Source of the DNA: Campylobacter concisus
GTDB lineage: Bacteria > Campylobacterota > Campylobacteria > Campylobacterales > Campylobacteraceae
Assembly (NCBI RefSeq): GCF_015229955.1
Contig: NZ_JAAKYZ010000001.1
Location: forward strand, 767,372 to 831,371
Direction: 5' to 3'
Length of the DNA stretch: 64,000 bases
The stretch's first letter is position 1. The number at the start of each line of letters is the position of its first letter. A model generated the notes under the pieces. It was not told the origin of the DNA. It worked only from the letters and a program-made list of their open reading frames with translations, and ran no database searches. The translations under genes and the position numbers were made by a program. Of the stretch, positions 9,773 to 18,410 are shown piece by piece.

Positions 9773-12021
9773 CTATAAACCTTGATGATAAAGCCACGCG
9801 TGACATCTTTTACGATCACTTCAGAGCTAAAGCTGATCCTTGCAAAATCGCCAAATTCTTCTTTTATAAGTTCGGCTGCTGCCTTTGCGCGCTCTTTACC
9901 AACGCCATAATTTACATAGTTATTTAGCCTGCCAAGATCGTCTTTTTTGATGCTTTGAGCCACATTTGATGGGATGACAAAATTTTTCTTATCTACGATC
10001 GGAATTATCTCATAAAGGTAGTTTGAGTTAAATCTTTGCAAAAATTCGCTCACCCTATTCTTACACATCACGCTAATCTTATCTTTTGCGTCCATGTCAT
10101 CACACTCAAGGCTAGAGATCAAAACTAGCTTTGTTGGAGTTTCAGGTTTTGTCGTAGCTTGCAAAATATTTTTTAAATTTACATTTTCATTTTCAAGCTC
10201 ATCTTGCCTATTTAAATTTTGCTCGATATCTTTTTGAAGTTCGATGATCTTGGCATTTACTGGACTTCCTTTTACGCTAGATGAGCTAAGTTCGTTTATT
10301 TTAGAATTTAACCTTTCAATCGTCTTATTACTCTCGTTTAACTTATGTTTTGCGCTTTCAAGCTCATTTTGTAAGCTTAGTAAATTTTTACCGCCACTTT
10401 TATTGCTATCAGCAAAAAGAGCCGACGTATCAGCTATCTTCTTTTGCAAAATATTTATTTGCTGACGCAAAATTTCATAGTTTTGCATATCGATCTTTAG
10501 TGTTCTTTTTTGAGCTTCTAGCTCACTTTGCTTTGCTGCTAGCATTTGACTTGTTTGTGTAAGATTATTTTCTAGCTCTTTTATCTTTTCATCTTTTAAA
10601 TTTATCTTTGCACTTAAATTTTTTAACTCACTGTCATTTAAACCAAGCTTTTGGGTCTGCAAAGAGATAGTTTGATTTTGCTCAAACAAAGTTTTTAAAA
10701 ATTTATTCGTCTTTGTATCAAGCGTCTTTAGCTCATCTCTTGTATTTTTAAGGCTCTCTTCACTTAAATTTAGCTTTTTATTTAGCTCACTTAAACTTGT
10801 ATTTGCATCTAAATTTTGCTTCTCTAGCTTTTTGTTTATCAAATTTACCCGTTCAAGCTCTTTTTTAAGCGAATTTATATTTTCATTTGCGAGTTTATTT
10901 TCCTGCTCGCTTTTAAGATTTTTTTCTTTTAAATCATTAAAACTTTTATGAAGTGCCGCAAGGGAGGCGTTTAGCTCCAAATTTTTACCATTATAGTTTT
11001 CAACTGCCAAATCTTTTGAGTTTAAATTTTTCTTTATCTCATCAAGCTCATAAATTCTATCTTTTAAGGCAGTTTGATTTGATTCAAGTGCCTCCTGCAG
11101 ATCAATTATCTTATTTGTCTTTTTAGAAAGCTCATCCTCCATAACGCTCTTTTGCGTCTCAAAGCCATCATTTAGCGCATTTATCTCTTTTTCGTAGCTA
11201 AATTTTTGAGTGTTAGCGTCGTTTTTAACTCGCTCGATCTCCTCTTTTAAAAGCAAAATTTCTTTTTTCTCGCCTCTATCTTTTTCGCTTTGAGCTTTTT
11301 CATACTCTTTTATAAGAGCTTCTTTTTGCGCAAGTGTCGCGTTTAGCTCGTTATTTTGCTCTTTTAAAGCAGTGTAGTTTGCCTCAAAGCTCTCTTTAAA
11401 TTTATTAAAGCTGGCCTCGGCATCTTTTAGTTTACTCTCATCGCCATTTCTAGCATCATTTATCGCATTTTCAAGGTCGATTATCTTTTTCTCGTAGGCC
11501 TTTGAGCTCTCTATCATATCAGCTTGCGCTTCATTTAGGCGCTTTGTCAGAGCTTGGATATTTTCAAAGTGTTGCGCCTCAAGCTCGCCAAGAGCCTTTT
11601 GGTTTTTTTCAACTATCTCGTTTTTTTCATTTTCGATATTTCTTTTCATCTCTGAAATTTTGCTTATGAAGTCTAAATTTTTCTCGCTCATATCGACATT
11701 ATCAGCGGCCAAAATTTCATTTTTTTTGCTTAGCTCGCGCACTTGCTCTTGAAGCTCTTTGACATTGTCTGATAAATTTAGATCCTTGTCATCAACAAAA
11801 TTTTGCATGTAGCTCTTTGGCGTGATGTAGCCGCCATACTCGTAAAGATCGTCTTTGCTTACATATCTTTGCTTCTCTTCTTCAGGGAGATCATCAAAAT
11901 TTATAGAGTAAATCGTTTGATTAGTATCTTTTGGCGCTTCGTCCTCTTTTTGAAATTTCAAAAACGAGAGAGAAAAGCCAGCTATCAGACAAACAATAGC
12001 TAGTGCGATTTTATTTATCAA
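9769..12021 (-). CDS. large membrane-anchored coiled-coil protein
   Basis: 750 residues beginning at a TTG codon that overlaps the preceding stop (TTGA). A single N-terminal membrane anchor (about residues 3-22) is followed by a very long, highly charged coiled coil (about 80-620), rich in K, E, N and L heptads with almost no aromatic residues. A compact C-terminal domain (about 630-750) has two cysteines and a stretch NNYVNYGVGKERAKAAAELIKEEFG that faintly resembles the OmpA-like peptidoglycan-binding fold. Likely topology is inner-membrane anchor with the rest in the periplasm. I do not recognise a named family; the OmpA-like reading is tentative. Confidence 0.75.
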   Translation of the reverse strand: MINKIALAIVCLIAGFSLSFLKFQKEDEAPKDTNQTIYSINFDDLPEEEKQRYVSKDDLYEYGGYITPKSYMQNFVDDKDLNLSDNVKELQEQVRELSKKNEILAADNVDMSEKNLDFISKISEMKRNIENEKNEIVEKNQKALGELEAQHFENIQALTKRLNEAQADMIESSKAYEKKIIDLENAINDARNGDESKLKDAEASFNKFKESFEANYTALKEQNNELNATLAQKEALIKEYEKAQSEKDRGEKKEILLLKEEIERVKNDANTQKFSYEKEINALNDGFETQKSVMEDELSKKTNKIIDLQEALESNQTALKDRIYELDEIKKNLNSKDLAVENYNGKNLELNASLAALHKSFNDLKEKNLKSEQENKLANENINSLKKELERVNLINKKLEKQNLDANTSLSELNKKLNLSEESLKNTRDELKTLDTKTNKFLKTLFEQNQTISLQTQKLGLNDSELKNLSAKINLKDEKIKELENNLTQTSQMLAAKQSELEAQKRTLKIDMQNYEILRQQINILQKKIADTSALFADSNKSGGKNLLSLQNELESAKHKLNESNKTIERLNSKINELSSSSVKGSPVNAKIIELQKDIEQNLNRQDELENENVNLKNILQATTKPETPTKLVLISSLECDDMDAKDKISVMCKNRVSEFLQRFNSNYLYEIIPIVDKKNFVIPSNVAQSIKKDDLGRLNNYVNYGVGKERAKAAAELIKEEFGDFARISFSSEVIVKDVTRGFIIKVYR

Positions 12022-12992
12022 GCTTGTGCCTTGCCTTTTAAGATATCTTTGATGACGCTATGAGCGTGATTTAGTCCGACCACGATAGAGCCACCATTTT
12101 TTAAAACGATATCTCCTCCCACATATAGTCCTGGCACGCTACTTTGGTAATTGCTATCAACTATCGGAGTGCCTTTTTCATCAGTTTTTATCTGACATTT
12201 TTGTAGAAAATCAACCGGACTTGAACCACCGATCGCATAGACAACCCTGTCATAGACACGGATCTTGCCATTTTCGTAATGCACTCTTACCTTGCCTGAT
12301 TCATTATCGATCTCGGTTATATCGTGATTTAGCCTTACTTTTATTTTATTGTGCTTCTCAAGCTCCCAAAGTGCGCTTAAATTTGTCTCATTCACACGGC
12401 TAAATTTATCTTTTCTGTAAGCGATCGTCGTTTTATTATACTGACAAAGCTCGATAGCATACTCAACTGCAGAGTTGCCACCGCCCACAACTAGCACTTT
12501 TTCGCCATTTGTGCAGTTATCTAGGTTAAAATTTACAACTGAATTTAGTGATGGCGGGATCTTATAGTCAGGTTTGTTTGGTCGCCCCATTTTGCCGATA
12601 GAAACCATCACGTTTTTGGCTTCATAGACAGCTTTTGAGGTAGTTACTTTAAAAATTTCGCCCTCTTTTTTTACGCTTTCGACCTCAGAGTTAAAAAAAG
12701 CCTCGATATTCTCAGAGTCAAGTAGCTTGTCAAAATAATCAAGCGTGCTCTCTTTTGTGCCATCTTCAAACGAAACTAGCCCATGTATCGTGCTATCTTG
12801 CCCTTTATACTCTTTATCAACGCGTTTATTGTCTTTATAAAATTTTCTGATCGTTTGGCTGTGATTGTCGCCTTTTTCAAGGAGCAAAACATTACTTAAG
12901 CCATTTCTTTTAGCCTCTACTACGCTAGCTATGCCACAAGGTCCGCCACCAACAACGATTAGATCATAAACATTCACCATCTTTTTCTCCAA
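12018..12992 (-). CDS. FAD-dependent NAD(P)H oxidoreductase of the YpdA/thioredoxin-reductase-like type
   Basis: 324 residues with two Rossmann nucleotide-binding motifs: the FAD site GGGPCG (15-20) and the pyridine-nucleotide site VGGGNSAVEYA (about 168-178), plus the C-terminal GLYVGGDI motif that holds FAD. It has no CxxC redox pair, so it is not a normal thioredoxin reductase. The layout fits the YpdA (bacillithiol disulfide reductase-like) group also found in Campylobacter, which probably does not make bacillithiol, so the real substrate is open. It lies 12 bases after the DAHP synthase gene in the same operon. Confidence 0.82.
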   Translation of the reverse strand: MEKKMVNVYDLIVVGGGPCGIASVVEAKRNGLSNVLLLEKGDNHSQTIRKFYKDNKRVDKEYKGQDSTIHGLVSFEDGTKESTLDYFDKLLDSENIEAFFNSEVESVKKEGEIFKVTTSKAVYEAKNVMVSIGKMGRPNKPDYKIPPSLNSVVNFNLDNCTNGEKVLVVGGGNSAVEYAIELCQYNKTTIAYRKDKFSRVNETNLSALWELEKHNKIKVRLNHDITEIDNESGKVRVHYENGKIRVYDRVVYAIGGSSPVDFLQKCQIKTDEKGTPIVDSNYQSSVPGLYVGGDIVLKNGGSIVVGLNHAHSVIKDILKGKAQA

Positions 12993-13004
12993 ATTTTATA
13001 AATT

Positions 13005-14345
13005 TTAAGCTTTTTTGACTAGATCAGCCATCAAAAATGCAAGCTCAAGCGCCTGATCAGCATTTAGCCTTGGGTCACATTGTGTTTCATATCTTTGCTC
13101 AAGCGAACTTTCAGTGATATTTAATGCCCCACCCGTGCACTCAGTCACGTCTTGACCTGTCATCTCAAGATGTACGCCACCAGCTCTTGTACCCTCAGCT
13201 TTGTGAATTTCAAAAAAGCTTCTAACTTCGCTTATTATCTTGTCAAATTCTCTGGTTTTGTAGTTATTTGATGTTTTTACAGTGTTGCCATGCATCGGAT
13301 CGATACTATAAACGATATTTAGCCCTTCTCGCTTTAGCTCTCTTAAAATTTTTGGTAAATTTTCGCATATCTTATCAGCGCCCATTCTGATTATCACATT
13401 TAGTCTGCCAGCTTCATTTTCTGGATTTAGCTTATTTGCAAGCGCGATGACATCCTCAGCCTTTGCACTTGGTCCGATCTTTACACCGATAGGATTTTTT
13501 ACACCGCTTAAAAAATGTACGTGAGCGTCGTTTATGCCACGCGTTCTTTCGCCTATCCAAAGCATATGAGCCGAACAGTCGTACCACTCACCGCTAAGGC
13601 TATCAACCCTAGTCAATGCCTCTTCATAAGGTAGCAAAAGCGCCTCGTGAGATGTATAAACCGCGGTTTGATTTATGACTGGCGTATTTGCTGAAGTGAT
13701 GCCACAAGCTGCCATGAAAGATAGAGTTTTTGTTAGATCGTCAGCTAGTTTTGCGTATTTCTCGCCGATCTCTGGCTTTTTGACAAAGCCTAAATTCCAC
13801 TTATGCACCTGATGAAGATCAGCCAAACCTCCTCTTGAAAAGGCTCTTAAGAGGTTCATCGTAGAAGCACTTTGATAGTAAGCTTCTATCATGCGTTTTG
13901 GATCAGGGATCCTTGCCTGCTCGTCAAATTCAAAGCCATTTATGATGTCGCCTCTATAGCTTGGAAGCTTAACGCCATTTACCTCTTCATAATCGCTACT
14001 TCTAGGCTTTGCAAACTGCCCTGCCACGCGGCCCACTTTGACCACTGGATAGCCACCTGCAAAGGTTAAAACTATTGCCATTTGAAGTAAAACCTTAAAC
14101 ATATCTCTGATGTTGTTTGCATTAAAATTTGTAAAGCTCTCAGCGCAGTCGCCACCTTGAAGCAAAAATGCTTCGCCATTGCAAACTTTTGCAAGCTCCT
14201 CTTTTAAACTTCTAGCCTCGCCAGCAAAGACCAAAGGAGGAAGCGATTTTAATTTTTCTTCGACCTCTTTAAGCTCTTTTAAATCTGGGTAATTTGGTTG
14301 TTGCAAGATATTAAATTCTCTCCAGCTATCGCGGTTCCAAGTCAT
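13005..14345 (-). CDS. 3-deoxy-7-phosphoheptulonate synthase, class II
   Basis: First step of the shikimate pathway: condenses phosphoenolpyruvate with erythrose 4-phosphate. At 446 residues this is the plant/mycobacterial-like class II (AroA-II) enzyme, not the AroG/F/H type. Hallmarks are the N-terminal [33 protein letters not shown], the [13 protein letters not shown] and IRMGADKI segments, and the SIDPMHGNT and [18 protein letters not shown] metal and substrate segments. It is the first gene of the operon that ends with trpC-HIT-selU, and a TATAAT lies 39 bases upstream. Confidence 0.95.
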   Translation of the reverse strand: MTWNRDSWREFNILQQPNYPDLKELKEVEEKLKSLPPLVFAGEARSLKEELAKVCNGEAFLLQGGDCAESFTNFNANNIRDMFKVLLQMAIVLTFAGGYPVVKVGRVAGQFAKPRSSDYEEVNGVKLPSYRGDIINGFEFDEQARIPDPKRMIEAYYQSASTMNLLRAFSRGGLADLHQVHKWNLGFVKKPEIGEKYAKLADDLTKTLSFMAACGITSANTPVINQTAVYTSHEALLLPYEEALTRVDSLSGEWYDCSAHMLWIGERTRGINDAHVHFLSGVKNPIGVKIGPSAKAEDVIALANKLNPENEAGRLNVIIRMGADKICENLPKILRELKREGLNIVYSIDPMHGNTVKTSNNYKTREFDKIISEVRSFFEIHKAEGTRAGGVHLEMTGQDVTECTGGALNITESSLEQRYETQCDPRLNADQALELAFLMADLVKKA

Positions 14346-14383
14346 TTATTTTCCTATCTTTTTTGCCTTAAATTAGACGCTGA

Positions 14384-14389
14384 TTATAT
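14384..14389 (-). promoter_or_regulatory. -10 element for the DAHP synthase operon
   Basis: TATAAT on the minus strand, 39 bases before the start codon of the class II DAHP synthase, in the gap between divergent genes. It is the best candidate promoter for the nine-gene operon running down to selU. No convincing -35 is seen. Confidence 0.55.
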
Positions 14390-14443
14390 CACGGCAAACT
14401 TAAAAAATAAAAGCCATTAATGGGCTATTAAAGATATTTTGCC

Positions 14444-14449
14444 TACAAT
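14444..14449 (+). promoter_or_regulatory. possible -10 element for the EamA transporter pair
   Basis: TACAAT preceded by a T-rich stretch and TTTTG, 41 bases before the preferred start of the first transporter. A possible TTG start for that gene at 14439 overlaps this box, which argues against the longer reading. Modest support only. Confidence 0.35.
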
Positions 14450-14489
14450 CGCTACTTTAAATTTACCCAAAAAGGAGCAGAATTTTTTC

Positions 14490-15377
14490 ATGATAAAAGG
14501 CATATTTTATTCGCTTTTGGCATCTGTTTTGTTTAACTGCATCTACTACATGTCAGTGCTCATGAACCCCATCAGCACGCAAGCTCTTGTTGGATACCGC
14601 ATGATCTTTGCCATGCCTTTTGTCATCGCAGCCATTTTTTTGTTAAAACAGCAGCGAAATTTCAAATTTTTACTTCTAAAAATAAAGCTAAAACCTAAAA
14701 TTTTACTAGTTTTACTAGCTACCTCGCTCATTGTCTCATTTCAGATGTGGCTCTATCTCTGGGCTCCAAGCAACGGATCAGCGCTAAAAGTCTCTATCGG
14801 CTACCTCATCATGCCAATAGTCATGGTCCTTTTTGGACGGATATTTTTTAAAGAGCACCTCTCTAAAACAAAGCTAGCCTCGATATTTTTTGCAGCCCTT
14901 GGCGTCTTTAGCACAGCAGTCATTAGCGGTGGCATCTCGTGGGAGAGCGCTGTAGTTTTTTGCCTTTATCCAGTCTATTTTTCCATTAGAAAGTACTACA
15001 ACCTAGCAAATTTCTCAAGCTTTGTTATAGAGATAATTTTTATGTTTTTATTCTCATTTTATTTTGCGCTCACAGCCGATATGAACTACGTGATGAGCCA
15101 AAATCCAAACATCTACTATCTGCTCATCTTGCTTGGTGCTATCAGCGGCATAGCCCTCATCGCCCAGATCCTCTCAAGCACGCTCGTGCCGATAAATGTA
15201 CTAGGTTTGCTTACATATTTTGAGCCTATAATGATGCTTTTTGTCTCATTTGCTATCGGCGAGAGACTGGAGAAAAGCTCATACTTTTTAATGATCTGCC
15301 TAGCCATCTCGGTCACACTTTTGATGATAGATAGTATAAATTCTATAAAAGGCGACAAAAATACCAAGACTAAATGA
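14490..15377 (+). CDS. EamA/RarD-family transporter 1
   Basis: Inner-membrane drug/metabolite-type transporter of the RarD subgroup, 295 residues from the preferred ATG, with about ten hydrophobic segments and the two EamA repeats. The family start MIKGIFYSLLAS begins at this ATG and has AAAGGAG 12 bases before it. A longer frame from TTG 51 bases upstream lacks a ribosome site and covers the likely promoter. The typical NG(x)ALKVSIGYLIMPIVMVLFG segment is present at the end of repeat one. The transported compound is unknown. A second, similar transporter follows, and the stop codon TGA overlaps an ATG that may be its original start. Confidence 0.85.
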   Translation: MIKGIFYSLLASVLFNCIYYMSVLMNPISTQALVGYRMIFAMPFVIAAIFLLKQQRNFKFLLLKIKLKPKILLVLLATSLIVSFQMWLYLWAPSNGSALKVSIGYLIMPIVMVLFGRIFFKEHLSKTKLASIFFAALGVFSTAVISGGISWESAVVFCLYPVYFSIRKYYNLANFSSFVIEIIFMFLFSFYFALTADMNYVMSQNPNIYYLLILLGAISGIALIAQILSSTLVPINVLGLLTYFEPIMMLFVSFAIGERLEKSSYFLMICLAISVTLLMIDSINSIKGDKNTKTK

Positions 15378-15417
15378 GAGCCAAAAAGGCGTTATTCTCG
15401 CGCTTAGCGCCTTTTTT

Positions 15418-16248
15418 ATGTGGGGGTTTTTGGCGGTTTATTTCAACCTCTTTAGCAAAGATGTCGATGCTTATGAAATTTTAGCCCACAGAGTCATTTG
15501 GTCATTTTTCTTAATGGCTGGAGTGCTTTATTTTAGTGGCAGAATGGGAGAAATTTTTACTTTACTTAAAGATATTCGTTCGCTAAAAACCTTATTTTTG
15601 AGTGGCATATTTATCACCACAAACTGGGGCGTTTATGTCTATGCGGTTAGCAATGGAAAAATTCTTGACACAAGCTTGGGCTATTTTATAAATCCACTAA
15701 TAAGCATGCTCCTTGGCGTTATCATCTTTAAAGAAAGGCTAAATAAAAGCGGGATTTTAGCCATTTGTATAGTCGTTTTAGCCATTAGTGTACAAATTTA
15801 TGCCCAAGGTGGATTGCCATTAGTTTCCATTATTTTGCCACTTTCATTTGGATTTTACGCAGCAGTTAGAAAGATGGCAAAGATTAGCGCATTTAACGGG
15901 CTTTTTATAGAGACATTTTTTATGTTCCCATTTGCACTTGCTTACGTCCTTTACATAGCATTTTTAGATAAAAGCCACTTTGGACTAAATGAAGACTCAC
16001 TTTTAATGATTGCTTCAAGCATCGTAACCATCGTGCCACTTGTCGCTTTTAACGCAGCGGCAACAAGGATAAATTTAACAACGATTGGCTACTTGCAATA
16101 CATCTCACCAACCATCGCGATCCTTTGTGCGGTCTTCATTTACGGCGAAAATTTAGACGGCTACAAGGTCATCTCGTTTTGCATGATCTGGCTGGCACTT
16201 GCGATAATTAGCATAGATAAATTTAGAAAAAGGAGTAAAAATGAATAA
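15418..16248 (+). CDS. rarD: EamA/RarD-family transporter 2, N terminus disturbed
   Basis: A 276-residue RarD-like permease with about nine hydrophobic segments from the first in-frame ATG. The family N terminus is visible upstream in the same frame (QKGVILALSAFF before MWGFLAVYFNLF), but no ATG, GTG or TTG opens it. An ATG at 15374, overlapping the previous TGA in the usual ATGA way, is in another frame. It would join correctly (MRAKKGVILALSAFF) if the run of five A at 15383-15387 had six. So the gene has either lost one base (mutation, phase variation or sequencing error), or starts late at ATG 15418 and lacks part of its first membrane segment. The rest is intact, including NGKILDTSLGYFINPLISMLLG. 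Confidence 0.8.
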   Translation: MWGFLAVYFNLFSKDVDAYEILAHRVIWSFFLMAGVLYFSGRMGEIFTLLKDIRSLKTLFLSGIFITTNWGVYVYAVSNGKILDTSLGYFINPLISMLLGVIIFKERLNKSGILAICIVVLAISVQIYAQGGLPLVSIILPLSFGFYAAVRKMAKISAFNGLFIETFFMFPFALAYVLYIAFLDKSHFGLNEDSLLMIASSIVTIVPLVAFNAAATRINLTTIGYLQYISPTIAILCAVFIYGENLDGYKVISFCMIWLALAIISIDKFRKRSKNE

Positions 16249-16693
16249 TGTGACGATTTATCTACTACTTGCGTTTTTTGCAGCGCTTATTTTATATTTT
16301 CAGATACAAAAACTAACCAGAAAGCTCGACGAAGAGGGAGCGGTGCCAGCTTATCAAAAGGCTACGCAAGAGGTTTTAGAAAATTTAAGCAATGCTGAGA
16401 AATATCCAAAATTTTGCAACGTAATATTTAAAAAAATAAACGCCTTAAGGCAAGATATTTTATTTGAAGATGCGCTAAATAGTGAGTCTGAAAAAGATAA
16501 AGCATTAGATGCCTTAGAGCAAATAAGAGAAAAATTAGAAACTTTATCAAAGCAAGATAATTTAAGCTGGGAGAGCGAACTCTTTACGATCTTGGACGAG
16601 CTCGATGGCTTTGTAAGGGCAAATTTCAAAAACGGCGAAGATAGAGCCGAAGAGCTAAGAGAGGAGCTAAAGAGAGAGTTTGATGGGTTATAA
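16241..16693 (+). CDS. hypothetical membrane-anchored protein
   Basis: 150 residues: one N-terminal membrane segment (about 4-20, TIYLLLAFFAALILYFQI), then a charged helical region with several Lys/Glu-rich helices and predicted coiled-coil character. It overlaps the rarD stop by eight bases and so is translated with the transporter. No family recognised. Its ATG has AAAAAGGAG just upstream. Confidence 0.7.
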   Translation: MNNVTIYLLLAFFAALILYFQIQKLTRKLDEEGAVPAYQKATQEVLENLSNAEKYPKFCNVIFKKINALRQDILFEDALNSESEKDKALDALEQIREKLETLSKQDNLSWESELFTILDELDGFVRANFKNGEDRAEELREELKREFDGL

Positions 16694-16747
16694 AAAGACG
16701 ACCAAAAGACTAAAAGATATAAAATAACAAAAACTAAGGATAGAAGC

Positions 16748-18394
16748 ATGATAAGCGATAATTTAAAAAATGAAATTTTAGATGAGTTTAAGTATTTTAC
16801 AAATAGATACAAACAAGGTACAAAATATAGCAAAAACGACAAAACAACACGTTATAAGCTAAGTAACTTTCGTAAAAATTTAATAACTTTTTCTAAAGAT
16901 ATATTTAATGGATTTGAGACTGTAGATTATGGGATGTGGCAAAATAGTGGAAATATTTCAGAATATATATGGAATAGATATAAGCCCTTTAAGAACGAAT
17001 CACATTTAGTTATTTATTTTGCCGTTTTAGCAAAACCAAGTAATTTTTATGTATCCATAGGACTAATCGATACAAAACTAAGCGAAACAGAAGAAAAACT
17101 AAAAGATGAAATATATAACTTCTTGGAGTCAGAATGCAAAAAGATACATATCGATGGTTTTAAACTTGATAAATTTGAATTTGAATTTGAAAAAAATATA
17201 TTTTTTGCCATAGAAAATATAGAGACATTTACAACTCTAGACTACACAAGCTTACTTAATGCACTAACAAATGTATATAGGCTGGCATATGACAAATTTT
17301 ATAAAAATATAGAAAACAACAGACAAAATAATAGCGACAATAAAGGATATAAAATGACAAATGACGATAAAATACCAACCTATCCACTTAATCAAATTTT
17401 ATACGGCCCTCCAGGAACTGGAAAGACATATAGCGTTGTTCGTAAAGCACTAGAAATCATAGAAGGCAATGCTTCCGATAATAGATCTAAATTTAAAGAG
17501 TATGTAGAAAAGGGGCAGATAAAATTTATCACATTTCATCAAAGCTATGGATATGAAGAATTTGTTGAGGGTATAAAACCTGTATTTGATAGAGAAAACG
17601 GTAACGAAGACAACGAGATATCTTATAAGATAGAAAAAGGTATTTTTTATCAGTGTTGCGAGGACGCTTTACACTTGGCTGGATACAAGGATGGACTCGA
17701 CAAATTTTGCACTTTGTCAAAAGAGGAACAACAAGAGTTTTTAAATGAAAAAACACCAAAATATACAATCATAATAGACGAGATCAACCGCGGAAATATA
17801 TCGAAAATTTTTGGCGAGCTCATAACTCTTATAGAGCCATCAAAAAGGCTCGGAGCGACTGATGAGATAATGGTGGAGCTACCATACTCAAAAGAAAAAT
17901 TTGGAGTGCCGTCAAATTTATACATAATAGGCACGATGAATACGGCGGATCGCAGCATAGCCCTTATGGATACGGCACTTAGAAGAAGGTTTGAATTTGT
18001 GGAGATGATGCCAGAATACAATAATCTAAAAGAAGTTGCTGGCATAGATATCGGACAAATGCTAAAAACGATAAACGAACGCATAGAGTATCTTTATGAC
18101 AGAGACCACACGATAGGACATGCCTATTTTATGTCACTAAAAGATGGTGCGGATATATCAGAGCTAGCCTCAATCTTTAAAAATAAAATTTTACCGCTAC
18201 TACAAGAGTATTTTTATGACGATTGGGAAAAGATAAGGCTAGTACTAGGAGATAATGGGTTTATAAAAGAAAAAGAGAAAGATAGAAAATTGCTTGTGTT
18301 GGATGGCAAAGAATACGAAACTGATAAAATTTTATATGAGATAAAATTTGAAGCCTTTAAAGAGCCAGAAAACTATATAAAAATTTACGAATGA
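16748..18394 (+). CDS. mcrB: McrB-type AAA+ GTPase of a type IV restriction system
   Basis: Motor and target-recognition subunit of an McrBC modified-DNA restriction system. Residues about 1-200 are a specificity domain with no motif I recognise. The AAA+ domain follows: Walker A GPPGTGKT at 220-227, Walker B IIIDEINRGN with D344-E345, and the McrB-type signature MNTADRS (about 397-403) followed by ALRRRFEF. In E. coli the NTAD part of this signature confers GTP preference. TAAGGA lies seven bases before the ATG. A second good ribosome site and ATG inside the gene would give a short form from M203. The region reads richer in A and in ATA/AGA codons than its neighbours, suggesting acquired DNA. 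McrC follows after 16 bases. Confidence 0.92.
   Translation: MISDNLKNEILDEFKYFTNRYKQGTKYSKNDKTTRYKLSNFRKNLITFSKDIFNGFETVDYGMWQNSGNISEYIWNRYKPFKNESHLVIYFAVLAKPSNFYVSIGLIDTKLSETEEKLKDEIYNFLESECKKIHIDGFKLDKFEFEFEKNIFFAIENIETFTTLDYTSLLNALTNVYRLAYDKFYKNIENNRQNNSDNKGYKMTNDDKIPTYPLNQILYGPPGTGKTYSVVRKALEIIEGNASDNRSKFKEYVEKGQIKFITFHQSYGYEEFVEGIKPVFDRENGNEDNEISYKIEKGIFYQCCEDALHLAGYKDGLDKFCTLSKEEQQEFLNEKTPKYTIIIDEINRGNISKIFGELITLIEPSKRLGATDEIMVELPYSKEKFGVPSNLYIIGTMNTADRSIALMDTALRRRFEFVEMMPEYNNLKEVAGIDIGQMLKTINERIEYLYDRDHTIGHAYFMSLKDGADISELASIFKNKILPLLQEYFYDDWEKIRLVLGDNGFIKEKEKDRKLLVLDGKEYETDKILYEIKFEAFKEPENYIKIYE
17342..17356 (+). promoter_or_regulatory. internal ribosome binding site and start for a short McrB
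   Basis: AAAGGA at 17342-17347 is followed, six bases later, by an in-frame ATG at 17354 (codon 203). It sits exactly between the N-terminal recognition domain and the AAA+ domain, 17 residues before Walker A. The short product would have 346 residues, the full motor without target recognition. E. coli makes a comparable McrB-short from an internal start, and it modulates nuclease assembly. Confidence 0.6.
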
Positions 18395-18410
18395 AACAAA
18401 ACGCAAAGCA

